A stretch of 64,000 bases of DNA from Anolis sagrei (taxonomy: Eukaryota; Chordata; Lepidosauria; Squamata; Anolidae), in NCBI RefSeq assembly GCF_037176765.1, contig NC_090024.1, positions 61,043,361-61,107,360 on the forward strand, written 5' to 3'. The translations under genes and the position numbers were made by a program. Below, piece by piece: positions 41,360 to 64,000 of this stretch. The notes under the pieces were generated by a model. The model had not been told where the DNA came from, ran no database searches, and saw only the letters and a list, made by a program, of their open reading frames with translations. Position 1 is the first letter of the stretch; each line of letters opens with the position of its first letter.

Positions 41360-42695
41360 TGACAGTTCTGTGTGGGAAGTTTGGGGTTCAGAAGGCTCAT
41401 TGATTGTAGGTGAACTATAAATCCCAGCAACTACAACTTCCAAAAGTCAAGGTCTATTTTCCCCCAACTCCACCAATGTTATATTTGGCCATATTGAGTA
41501 TTCGTGCCAAGTTTGGTCCAGATCCATCATCATTTGAGTCCACAGGGCTCTCCGAATGTAGATGAATTACAGCTTCAAAACTCAAACCCTTCCAGTATTT
41601 TCTGTTGGCCGTGGGAGTTCTGTGTGCCAATTTTGGTTCAATTTCACCGTCACCGTTAGTTAAGTTCAGAATGATCTTTGATTGTAGGTGAACTATAAAT
41701 CCCACCTAGTACAACTCCAAAAAATGCCAAAGTCAGTTCCCCCCAAACTCCACCAGTGTTCACATTTGGACATATTGAGCATTCGTGCCAAGTTTGGTCC
41801 AGATCCATCATTGTTTGAGTCCGCAGGGCTCTCAGAATGTAGGTGAACTACAACTCCAAAACTCAAGGTCAGTGCCCACCAAACCCTTCCAACATTTTCT
41901 GTTGGTCATGGGAGTTCTGTGTGCCAAGTTTGGTTCAATTCCAGGCAAAAGTATGATAGCTAGGACTGTACGCTACAATACTTGCGCAACGTGGGTCAGA
42001 ATTAAGGGAAGATGTACATGAGACAGCAGAGCGAGTGAGAAGCATAGGTGCGACAGAGTTGTGGCATGATAGTTCATCAGAAAGGAGGGGGGGGGGGCAG
42101 AAAAAGGGACAACAAACAGCCAAGCCAGAAAAGGAGGGGCAGAAAGGGGGGGGGACAACAAACATAGTTGGAAGCATAGTGCTTAAGGCGAGTGGAAGTT
42201 ATGGTAGATTAATTACTGTTAAATGATAAACAATGGCTTACGGTAAACTGGATAGAAATGTTTCCTCTCCCCCTTTCTGGCGGACTATCTTACCACGACT
42301 CTGACACAGCTGCATCTCTCACTTGCTATGCTGTCTCACACACGTGTTCCCCTCATTAATTCAGACCCACGCTGTGCAACCAGAGTAGGTTCCCAGCTAT
42401 CATACTTTTGCCTAATTCCACCGTTAGTGGAGTTCAGAATGCTCTTTGATTGTAAGTGAACTACAACTCCCAGCAACTACAACTCCCAAATGACAAAACC
42501 AATCCCCCCCCCCAATCCGACCAGTATTCAAATTTGGGCGCATTGGGTATTTGCGCCAAATTTGGTCCAGTGAATGAAAATACATCCCGCATATCATATA
42601 TTTAGATTACGATTCATAACAGTAGCAAAATTGCAGTTATGAAGCTGCAATGAAAATATTGTTATGGTTGGGGGGTCACCACATAAGGAACTGCT
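41360..42695 (-). mobile_element. SPIN/OposCharlie-like hAT, reverse, interrupted
   Basis: Blocks such as GGTGAACTATAAATCCCAGC, TGGTCCAGATCCATCATTGT and, at the far end, GTTGGGGGGTCACCACATAA read as the reverse of the 8668 and 20447 elements. A long-inverted-repeat element sits inside at 41943-42413. Both SPIN-like termini are worn or missing. Confidence 0.75.
41943..42413. mobile_element. 471-bp element with ~125-bp inverted repeats, 6-bp duplication
   Basis: Left end AGGCAAAAGTATGATAGCTA; right end TAGCTATCATACTTTTGCCT begins one base shifted (AGCTATCATACTTTTGCCT). The inverted similarity continues about 125 bp inward (CGTGGGTCAGAATTAA versus the mirror of TTAATTCAGACCCACG). AATTCC flanks both sides (41937-41942 and 42414-42419). 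No coding frame. Superfamily not recognised. Confidence 0.8.
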
Positions 42696-42714
42696 TGTTG
42701 CTATAATGTTATGA

Positions 42715-42830
42715 GTTATTGTTTTTATACTTATGGACTGTTTTATGTTATATGCTGCACCCTGGAGTGCTTTTGTAAGCCACCTGGTCCTTTCGGAGAG
42801 ATGGTGGCAGGATATAAATAAAGTTTATTA
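42715..42830 (+). mobile_element. L2-like LINE 3' tail
   Basis: GCTGCACCCTGGAGTGC, then GGAGAGATGGTGGCAGGATA and TAAATAAAGTTTATTA: a LINE 3' UTR terminus. Confidence 0.55.
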
Positions 42831-42935
42831 TACTAAGTATCTGATTAAATACATTCATAGTTTAAATTGTTATATTAAATCTAGAGGGAAGAATTTCTCA
42901 AACATCAATTGATAAATCTTTCACAATTGCAGCTA

Positions 42936-43262
42936 CAGTAGAGTCTCGCTTATCCAATCTTCGCTCATCTAACGTTCTTTATTATCCAACGCAGCCTTCT
43001 ACCCGGATCCACAGCAGTTTCAATACATTGCAATGTTTAGGTGCTAAATTCGTAAATATAGTAATTACTACATAATGTTACTGTGTGATAAACTGCATTT
43101 TCTGTCAATTTGTTGTAAAATATGTTTTGGTGCATGATTTGTAAAATCATAATGTAAGTTGATGTTTAATAGGCTTTTCCTTAATCCTTCCTTATTATCC
43201 AAAAAAATTGCTTATCCAACGTTCTGCGGGCCCTTTTATGTTGGATAAGCAAGACTCTACTG
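42936..43262. mobile_element. Tigger/pogo-type MITE, TA duplication
   Basis: CAGTAGAGTCTCGCTTATCC and the mirror GGATAAGCAAGACTCTACTG, flanked by TA at 42934-42935 and 43263-43264. 327 bp, AT-rich, non-coding. Confidence 0.8.
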
Positions 43263-43295
43263 TATATCAATAACCGAGTTGCTGAAAAACTATTT

Positions 43296-43505
43296 ACTGG
43301 AGTGCTGTGTGGTTTCCAGGCTATTTTTGGCCATGCTCTAGCACAGATGTGGGCAAACGCTGGCCCTCCAGGTGTTTTGGACTCCAACTCCCACAATTCC
43401 TAACAGCCTGGAAGGCTAAAGTTTGCCCATGCCTGTTCTAGCAACATTTTCTCCTGATGTTTTGCCTGCATCTGTGGCTGACATCTTCAGAGGATTAGAA
43501 CTCCA
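43296..43505. mobile_element. Palindromic repeat family P, left arm split by a hAT
   Basis: GTGCTGTGTGGTTTCCAGGC before, TTTTCTCCTGATGTTTTGCC and CATCTTCAGAGG after, the MITE at 43344-43435. Confidence 0.65.
43344..43435. mobile_element. hAT MITE nested in family P
   Basis: CAGATGTGGGCAAACGCTGG to AAGTTTGCCCATGCCTG. Flanks CTCTAGCA and TTCTAGCA match at 7 of 8. Confidence 0.85.
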
Positions 43506-44267
43506 TTTAAACTTCCCTTGAAAGGTTAATCATGAATAAGCTGTGTGTATCTGTGAGAAACAGTATCCATCACACAATGCAAAACTTTGGAAAGTTTAAT
43601 TATGCAAAAGTAATAAAATATTTAAAAATATTTAAGCCTGTGAACACAGCATGATAAGAAAACCCAAACAAAACAAAAAATTGGAAAGTTACCACACAAT
43701 GTATCTCCAATAAAACCGATAGACAAGGCTTGCACTACAGTTTCGATCAGAAATGTTACAATAACGGTTTCCATTAAAATACCAAAATCATCCTCAAATG
43801 ATTAACCATGGTTACAGTACAGGAAGTGCTGAAAATACAACAAACGTAGTAGTTGAAAACATGTAAAAAGTTTGCATTTCGGATGTGTAGAAAACAGTAT
43901 CCCCTCAGTCCTAAAGTCATAATACACAATGGCACTTCTGTACACTGGAGATGTTGGGACTAGCTGTACAAGGCTGGCTGATCAATGAAGCTGTGGCAGA
44001 AGACATGGGACACAATGCAACAAACTGTATTCGAAATGAAGAGTGTTTATATGTAAAAATATAGTGGCTGACCAATTATACCCTGAGGCATAACCTATCG
44101 GGAATGTTCCCACCGCAAGCCCCAAATGAAATGAATAGGAGCCGCACAAGAAAATGGTAACTGAGACTGTGTAAAACAAAATACTGCATTTCTTCAATTC
44201 TAAGATGCACTTTCTCCCATATAAACACCTCTGAACATGCAGGTGTTTTTTTTTTTTAATATCACAG

Positions 44268-44530
44268 AATCAGAGACTTCATGGACCATCCAGTCCAACC
44301 CCCTGCCATGCAGGAAAAACACAATCAAAACACCCCTGACAGATGGCCATCCAGCCTGTTTAAAAGCCTCCAAAGAAGAGTCTCCACCACACTCTGGGGC
44401 AGAGAGTTCCACTGCTGAACAGCTTTCCGAGTTAGAATGTTCTTCTTAATGTTCATGTGGAATCTCCTTTCCTGTAGGTTGAAACCATTGCTCTGTGTCC
44501 TAGTCTCCAGGGCAGCGAAAACAAGCTTGC
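44268..44530 (-). mobile_element. CR1 LINE 3' end
   Basis: CATGGACCATCCAGTCCAAC, ACAGATGGCCATCCAGCC, CCACACTCTGGGGCAGAGAG on the plus strand: reverse CR1 terminus. Confidence 0.8.
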
Positions 44531-44787
44531 TTTGTTTCTAATGTTGGTACTGAAATTAGTGTTTGTCTTATAATTGATTATGTCTTAGAATTGAAGAAAT
44601 ATGGTAGTTTATTGTGCTTAGATGCTTCCAACTCAGCAATCCACTTAAAATATAAACATCTCATCTCTCAGATGACTGCTGTTAAATGCAAAATCCTCCC
44701 TTCCCCTGGCATTTGCTGTTGCTTGGAATTAATAGTTCAGATACTATCTCCTTGGAGCCAGACCAAGGAGTATTGTTTTTCGGTCAC

Positions 44788-44995
44788 TGGATGCATCTCC
44801 ACTGTAGAATTAATGCAATTTGACCCCACTTGAACTGCCATGGCTCAATGCTATGGAATCACAAGAGTTGTAGTTTTCCAAGGTCTCTAGTCTTTTCTGG
44901 CAAAGAGTGAACGACAACTCCCACAATCCCATTGCACTGAGCCATGGCAATTCAAGTGGTGTCAAATTGCAACTCCAGAGTAGATGATGCACCTT
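44788..44995. mobile_element. ACTGTAG-type palindromic MITE, full-length
   Basis: GGATGCATCTCCACTGTAGA to CCAGAGTAGATGATGCACC; interior GCCATGGCTCAATGCTATGG mirrored by TTGCACTGAGCCATGGC. Confidence 0.75.
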
Positions 44996-44999
44996 GTAT

Positions 45000-47900
45000 C
45001 TGGCAAATCAATTAAAAGTATACACATTATTTACCATGTTCAGTGTAACAAAGTGCCTCATGCAGATACAGCAAAATCATCATTAGTGTTGAGCAATAAT
45101 TAATGGGAAAGGGATTGTTCAGAATCTGTCTTACAGGTTTTGAATCAGGATTGATAAATTCTCTCTGAAAAACAGCTCTTGTACCCTAGGGGAAAAAAAA
45201 ATCTAAGTAGTAAATCATGACACTTGCAAAATGTGCTCTGAAAATCTTCTCATCTATTAAAAATAATGCAAAATAAAACAGCTGAGATCAAAGTCTTCCA
45301 GAGTTTAAAACGGTCATCCCATTATGAAGATGTGATGTTCAACCACACTTAAGTTCAGATGGACCTTTTCTCAGGAAATTACATATTAGTGTTAACAAAG
45401 AAGCCTGGAAACTTTCCAGGTTGTATTTTTCTTAAAAAATAAGCTTCTGTAATTAGGGTAAATGTAATTTCAAATCAATCCTGCAAAACATTATTTAACA
45501 CCATGCTTTATAAAAATAATTACACTTTTAAACATACTATTTATAAAAAGTGTTTCAACAGAGTTCTCATTTGCCAAAATAAGTTCCCATCAAAGTATTG
45601 AGGTAAAATACTATCAGAAAAATCACAGATATGGAAGCTGATCTTGTAGTTCAAAAATGCATAATAATTTTTTCATTAAATTAGTGCTCTTTAGATACCT
45701 TTTCTATACAAATGCTGTTAAAATGAATTGTTTCATTTGTTAATTAAAACCCAATCAATACAAGAATGACTTTCTGGTGTTTTGAATTATTACACAAACA
45801 TACTTGCATTACTCATTCTAACACAGAGAAAAAAATACAATCCCATATTTAATTATTTTCTACATAAAGCCCTTAAAAATTTCATAGTTCGGGAAATACA
45901 AACGATAAGAGAAAATGCAACATGATTGCACTATTTTATAAAAATAATTCTGAGATAATTCATAACTCCTGAACAGGCATAGTTGTTTCATCAGAACCAA
46001 ATCTGTATGATTTGTCTGATAATATGAGAAGAACAATTTTCATAGAAAACTTTTGCAGTGCAAAACATATCTTAAATGTGACCGGCAAAATCCAATGATG
46101 CCGAAAAGCATTTTATTGTCAAAGGCTTTCATGGTCGGAATCACCGAGGTGTTGTGTGGTTTCCAGGCTGTATGGCTGTGTTCTAGCAGCATTTTCTCCT
46201 GGCGTTTTGCCTGCATCTGTGCCTGGCATCTTCAGAGGCTGGCATACACATAACTCATTCACGGTTAACCTTTCAAGGAGATTTAAATGGAGTTCTGACC
46301 CTCTGAAAATGCCAGCCACAGATGCTGGCGAAACTCCAGGAGAAAATGCTACTAGAACATGACCACACAGCCTGGAAACCACACATTACCCCAGGAATGT
46401 TATTGCTTGATATGTCAGAACGTATGGTAGAATCTTATTTCCCATTATATCTGGGGGTAATGCATGTATAGAAGGCTTCTGCACTCTAATCCATGGGGAA
46501 TGGCACAAGACAAATGTTGAACTCTTGGAAGGAAATGTTTACCACTATTATCTGACCAGTTAGTGGGATCCGAGAAGATAAACTGGATCCAGGCTCATCT
46601 CAATTCCATTTTTAACAACTTTTTGGTGGGATTTTGACTTTTAAGAAAGAACAGTACAAACCCAGTTCTCATGCATACCAGTTGGGTTGGAGTCTGGCTA
46701 TAGTATGTGAGGGCTAAGTATCAATCTCTGATTTGCCTCCATGAACTCAATAGGAACTACAATGGGATGGGCCAAAACCACACTGTGGGACTCTAGCAAC
46801 TGGATGATCTTAAAGATACAGGCAAGCATTTCCACAACTTCTTCCTTCCAATGCCATTCCTTATGACTCTGAAGACCTGCTTTGGAGAATAAGTGAACTG
46901 TGTACAAGGCAGCATGAGATAGATCCAGAAGAGAATGCGAAGTGGATCCTTCCCATCAACATAAGGAGCTTTTCTAGTTTTGAAAGATCAGTTTTGGCTC
47001 CAACCCACTGGGCGCCTTAGTTTTTCATAAATGCATTGTCCTTGTTGCCGAGTATATATATCTTTTTAAGAAAGGAAGAAGTGCAATCAAATGAATCCCT
47101 GAATCTATGGCATTTTTACTTTGGACATACTAATTAATATTGATCACATTTCTCCCTTTTCCAGATTTATCTCTTCTAAAAGAGGCCCCTTAAGCACAGA
47201 GCTGAGAGCTATGTTACACTGGAAATATCACACTGAAAGGTCGTATCGTGAAAGACTAAGGAGATTTACCTCTGATTGCATTTTATGGTTTCAAGTTTGA
47301 ACACTATTCTCCATTAATACATATAAAACATTAATTCATTCTGTAGTTACCTTCATCATTCTTAATTAAACTAGGCAAGAAAAAAATCAATTCCCATATG
47401 CTACTTTCCAGTTCTATTAACATAAAGTATTGACACAGTGCATTATGCTCTTCAGTTCCACTACTGAGGTCTAGCATTTAATCAAGTTTATCATAATTTC
47501 TTTTTGATTTTATAAAGAATACTTTTTTCCACCCTAACTAAAATGAAGCTCAAAATTAGGGTTGTATTGATCTCAATTCAATGAATAAACTACTCTTATT
47601 TTACTCCGGGGGGAAAAAAAACCTGGAATTGATTGGTCCCATCAACTTTCTTCATTATTCTTCCAACATTTCCATTCTGATATTTATATAATTACTGGTG
47701 CTGCCATAAGGTAAAACGTTTGAAGAGAGAAAAAAATAAAAGTAAAAATTGTATTAGCAGCTCTACTCTTCAGTCATGGTTTCATAACATGACAGCCAGG
47801 CATCTGCAGAAACCGTGGTTCATGGAGGAAAAGTGGTGTGCTGGAATATACTGTTGAACTCTCTCATTTGAAAGTACTTCTCTGGTTTAAATTCCAACAA

Positions 47901-48302
47901 ATTAGAGGCAATAGCTCCTCCTGCCAATAGGAATGACCAGGTAATGTGTATTAACACACTGCTGATAATACAAGAAACCAGGCTTCCTGAGATTCTTAGC
48001 TTACCATTTCATACAAAACAGGCCTTTTTTAACGGTAATGTTAAAATTTCACCCATTTTTATCTATATGCTCCTTTTGGACCCTCACATAATAGGGGAGA
48101 AAAATATCATCTCATTGATACGTTTTGACTATAACACTTGAAAGGGGGTTTTCCGCAACCGTATTTTGAAATTCCCATTTGCTAGCCACTGAGAGCATGC
48201 AAATGGCAATTTGCTTTCTCAGTCCTTCTAATGAACAAGGGTATTCTTTTTTGAAAATATTTTACATTTGGCAGATCTATTCATGGTATGTAAGATGTGA
48301 AA
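45000..48302 (-). other. YES1: Probable YES1 3' UTR and downstream DNA
   Basis: AT-rich, largely repeat-free sequence below the YES1 stop, with no credible open frame. Human YES1 has a long 3' UTR, so much of this may be transcribed. The only repeat recognised is family P at 46119-46393. One TTTATT (minus AATAAA) is at 46112-46117; I cannot tell whether it is used. Confidence 0.45.
46119..46393. mobile_element. Palindromic repeat family P, compact copy
   Basis: Left arm CAAAGGCTTTCATGGTCGGA...CATTTTCTCCTGGCGTTTTG; right arm CTCCAGGAGAAAATGCTACT...GCCTGGAAACCACAC. Arms about 120 bp with a short centre. Confidence 0.75.
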
Positions 48303-60725
<12,423 letters not shown>

Positions 60726-61239
60726 CTGAAGAAAAACAGAAGTATGGCAATTATGTCAACTGCTTAAAATGACAAAAGAGGTATAAGCCAAGTACACAGT
60801 AAGTATACCAATATATTTCATGAATTTCATTTGGAAAGTGAGCTGGATACTTTTATAAACTAGCACAAATTCTTAAAGATGTTCTATATTGTTGGTGTAA
60901 TTATTAACTGTACACACTACAGTTTACATGAAGAAAAAAGTGCACTCTACTATAATGTGCATGTTGTGAAAACATGATTCATTAGAAAATGGATATGACA
61001 AAACTTGACTCATTGGAAAAGACATATCATGAGAAGATATGACTCATTCCAGGATTCCTAAAAAAAACCTGTTTCACCTGTGAAACAGTCATTTTTAGTG
61101 GAAAAGAAAATTAACATCCTTATGTGGTTGCTCTTCTGTTTGCTATATAGTCACACGGCTGGATGGCTTGGAGGATGCTCTTCAGAGACTCTGTTCTGAA
61201 TTGCAGTTTTCTGATTAATCTGTTTACTCTCCTAACGTC

Positions 61240-62430
61240 ACTGTTTTTCTTGGGGGCACATAAAATAATGTATCATACTTTGATGAAGTTTCTCACATCT
61301 GGGTGATGCTACAAAGGCATTCAAGGGTATATACATAAATGCGATCCTACATTCCTTGTTAAGAGCACCTAACACCCACTGACCCAAGGCTGCTTGCGTC
61401 CATGTATTCAGATATCCTGGAAACCTGCCTTCTGCTAGAGGGATGGCATTAGGCCTGCTGGTTTTTGTACTGTCCCTTGTTGGAAGGTCCCACCTGAGAT
61501 CTTGCTGCTCCTTGGTAATGCTTTTTTCTAGTCTGGAGCATCTGCTTCCCTTGGACTGGAAGACAAGGTAACATGAGTATATGTGTGTAGGCATGTATGT
61601 ATGGATGAGAGAGGGAGCGATTCCACCAGATGGATGAAAGGAAGAAAAGTCCCAGTTTGCTGTCTCTTGTCCTCTTTTTTTACTTCCATGGATCAGTGCT
61701 TCTTTTTTTATATTTGGTACCAATGAACACTTGGTACAGAGATTCTACAAATAACTTTGTTTCCAGGAATGAAGTGATGATAAAGCTGTGCTTGGCTCTG
61801 GAGTCCATAGCCCAGTTCTTCAGACATACCGCATGCCTCACTGCTTCAGCAGCAACCTGGGTTCTGGTGCTAAACTGGATCACATCTAGTGTGGCATTTG
61901 CTTGTTTCAGGTTGTTTGATTGTCTGCCTCACTTTGATTTGCACAGACAGGATAATCATGTTAAGCTTTTTTGCCTAAAGGAGTGTTGTCCTGCTCATAA
62001 TGGAGGTCACTGCTCCTAGCACCAAAGTATCTTCTTGAAGACTGCCTCCACTTTCATGTCCTCTGGGACTGTAAAGAAGTCCTCTCCATCTTTTGCAAAA
62101 ACAAAAGATGACACCAAGGTAGTGATATTGCCATTGACCACCTTAGATCCCACATTGCCAGGTAGTATACAAAAATTATTTTGCACAATCAGAATTGCAC
62201 CAAGCTTGTTTCTTGCCACAGACATATGTCTGAAAGAAAGGGGATTTTAAAAAAGGAGACATTAGTCTTGGAAAAGCGTTCCCTGCTGCCCTGAATCAGG
62301 GAAGAATCCTGGCATTCAGGATGAGGCAGGATATGATAGCCACCTGTTTCTTCGACAAGCCTCTTGCATAGCCGGTATGGTGCCCGTGGCCCTAAACCTG
62401 GGTCAGAAAGCACAACCAGTATCTTCATTT
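61240..62430 (-). mobile_element. Probable DIRS-type retroelement fossil
   Basis: A broken element in the large YES1 intron. Minus-strand frames near 61240-61480 contain EGRFPGYLNTWTQAALGQWV followed by LGALNKECRIAF, resembling the start of DIRS/Ngaro reverse transcriptases. Frames near 61680-61880 resemble the end of their gag. The element is degenerate with several breaks and no visible terminal repeats, and looks old. Family assignment is by remembered pattern and is tentative. Confidence 0.5.
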
Positions 62431-64000
62431 CAGGAGAGATTTACAAAATGGCACTGTGCATTGATCACATTTCAATAAGTTGCAAATATCAGCACATGAG
62501 AAAATACAACTTCGAACACTTTGCCAAACAAGCCATACTCTCTCAAAGCATGCCACTTCCTCCATTTTTTTTAAATTTAACTTTAGTAATTTTTAAAGTT
62601 CAGTATTTAATACATATCTATATTACATGAATTTTAATGGATGAAGTTATAAGAGGGCAACTCAAACAAATACCTAAAATATCTAATGTTGATTTACCTT
62701 AAGGAAAAAAAAACCACTTTCAGTGTTGTAATTTTAAAAAATCCTGGAACATTTGTCCATATTTCCTCTTATATACTTACTCTGAGTACAGATAATCATC
62801 ACTTCAAAGTGGCCTCTTGTTACTGCTACCATAGCACCACCTCAATCCAGCAAAAATAATGTAAGTGCCCAAACATAACATGGGGATGGATGAGTCTTAT
62901 CATAGATAGAAGAAAGTGCTTTAATTTTTTTTTTAAACTAGGAAATTGAATAATAAAGTTGTGACATGATAATGTTGGTAAAATTATCATTAGCTGGCAT
63001 CAACACATTTCCACCTGTAATGAGTGTGTTTAAATCCCAATTTGGTGTGGCAATGGAACGCCCAGTCCTCTCACGTTCTAATCCATGTATGGTTTAGTTG
63101 GTTCCCACTGGAATGTTAGTCTTTATTATGAGGTAAACTGTGACCATAGCATGCATAAATGACTTATTGTCAAGTTCTCCTAGTGAGCAACACTGCTATA
63201 TACACAGATTTAAAATTTTCCAAGTACACATGGTGTGCGGAAATATTTCTGCTCCTATATTTTTACACACACATATTTTTTTAAAAATAGAATTTTATAA
63301 AATAAATTAACTGCATTAATAAATTGGTAAAATATCAGTCAAAGAAGAACCTTCAAACTTGTAATCTTTTTTACAACTGTAATCAACCATTTATATCACA
63401 CATGCACACATTTTCAGTTCAGAAGCTATTTTTCTTTAACATTTCAACAACATAAAGGAATTATATATATCTGAGTAGTTTTAAATACTCTTTCCCTAAT
63501 ACCCAAGTTACAATTGGATTGAATACAGCACTGAAATGATAGTAATTATGCAATATTGACTTGTGTGTGTGTGTGTGTGTGTTTATCAAGTATTTCAATA
63601 CAACTACTTTTAGCTACAGGGGAAAATACTATAATATAACACAGGAAATGATCCCTGATAACTGCGACATGTAATCTGAGTTCCCCTTTCCCTCTTTTTT
63701 TGTGAGACACTGTTGAAAAGGTCCACATTCCTGATTGTTCAGGTAAAATGTCTTTGATGGAATACTAAATTCCAGTGTTCCAGCTAGTCATGAATTTACT
63801 TGTCTAAAGTAAAATTGGACAAGGTTCCATTTTAAGCATAGAGTTAATTTTTCCTGGTAAAGTGAAGTTGGACCATGCCTATTCCAAATTTTAGGGGTTT
63901 TACTCATTTGGGAAATACGCTAACATTCTGAAAGTTCCATCTGTAAGGAGAACTTTGTCTGGTGAATCAGATAAAAAAAATTACAATGGAAGTGAGGCTT
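62431..64000. other. YES1 intron, no recognised gene
   Basis: AT-rich intronic DNA upstream (in transcript sense) of the SH3 exon. It contains a (GT)n microsatellite at about 63562-63582. No YES1 N-terminal exon (MGCIKSKE-like) was found. Confidence 0.6.

Noticed and set aside
60726-64000. Possible YES1 N-terminal exon
   Set aside because: No frame with an MGCIKSKE-like start or a Pro/Ser-rich unique region was found; the exon must lie beyond the window.

Overview
The window is nuclear DNA from a squamate reptile, most likely an iguanian lizard such as an anole. The evidence is intron-rich vertebrate genes plus a repeat mix typical of lizards: BovB, CR1, L2-like and L1 LINEs, tRNA-derived SINEs ending in a BovB-like tail, and many hAT elements including copies resembling SPIN/OposCharlie. 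The species call is inference; no taxon-specific sequence was searched.

Four host genes lie in the order known from human 18p11.32. The last coding exon of CLUL1 (+) is at 861-1040. TYMS (+) is complete in seven exons, 6015-15226, encoding 309 aa. ENOSF1 (-) is complete in sixteen exons, 41128 down to 17971, encoding 447 aa. YES1 (-) is represented by its last ten coding exons, 60725 down to 48303, covering SH3, SH2, kinase domain and C-terminal tail; its N-terminal (SH4/unique) exon lies beyond position 64000. Every exon was placed by reading AG/GT splice borders and checking that phases join without a shift. All catalytic residues I checked are present.

TYMS makes dTMP for DNA synthesis. 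ENOSF1 is an L-fuconate dehydratase of the enolase superfamily. YES1 is a SRC-family membrane-associated kinase. CLUL1 is a clusterin-like secreted protein. They share a conserved neighbourhood, not a pathway. TYMS and ENOSF1 are convergent, and here their predicted 3' ends are about 2.1 kb apart.

The rest is introns and intergenic DNA full of transposons, several nested with readable target-site duplications. Notable items are an 11-copy, 41-bp minisatellite just upstream of TYMS, a hAT MITE inserted in another hAT MITE with an exact 8-bp duplication, a long-inverted-repeat element inside a SPIN-like copy, a BovB-L1 junction that reads in one frame, a young L2-like LINE inside a palindromic repeat, and a probable DIRS-type fossil in YES1. 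I saw no CRISPR array, operon or new gene system; the novelty is in repeat architecture.
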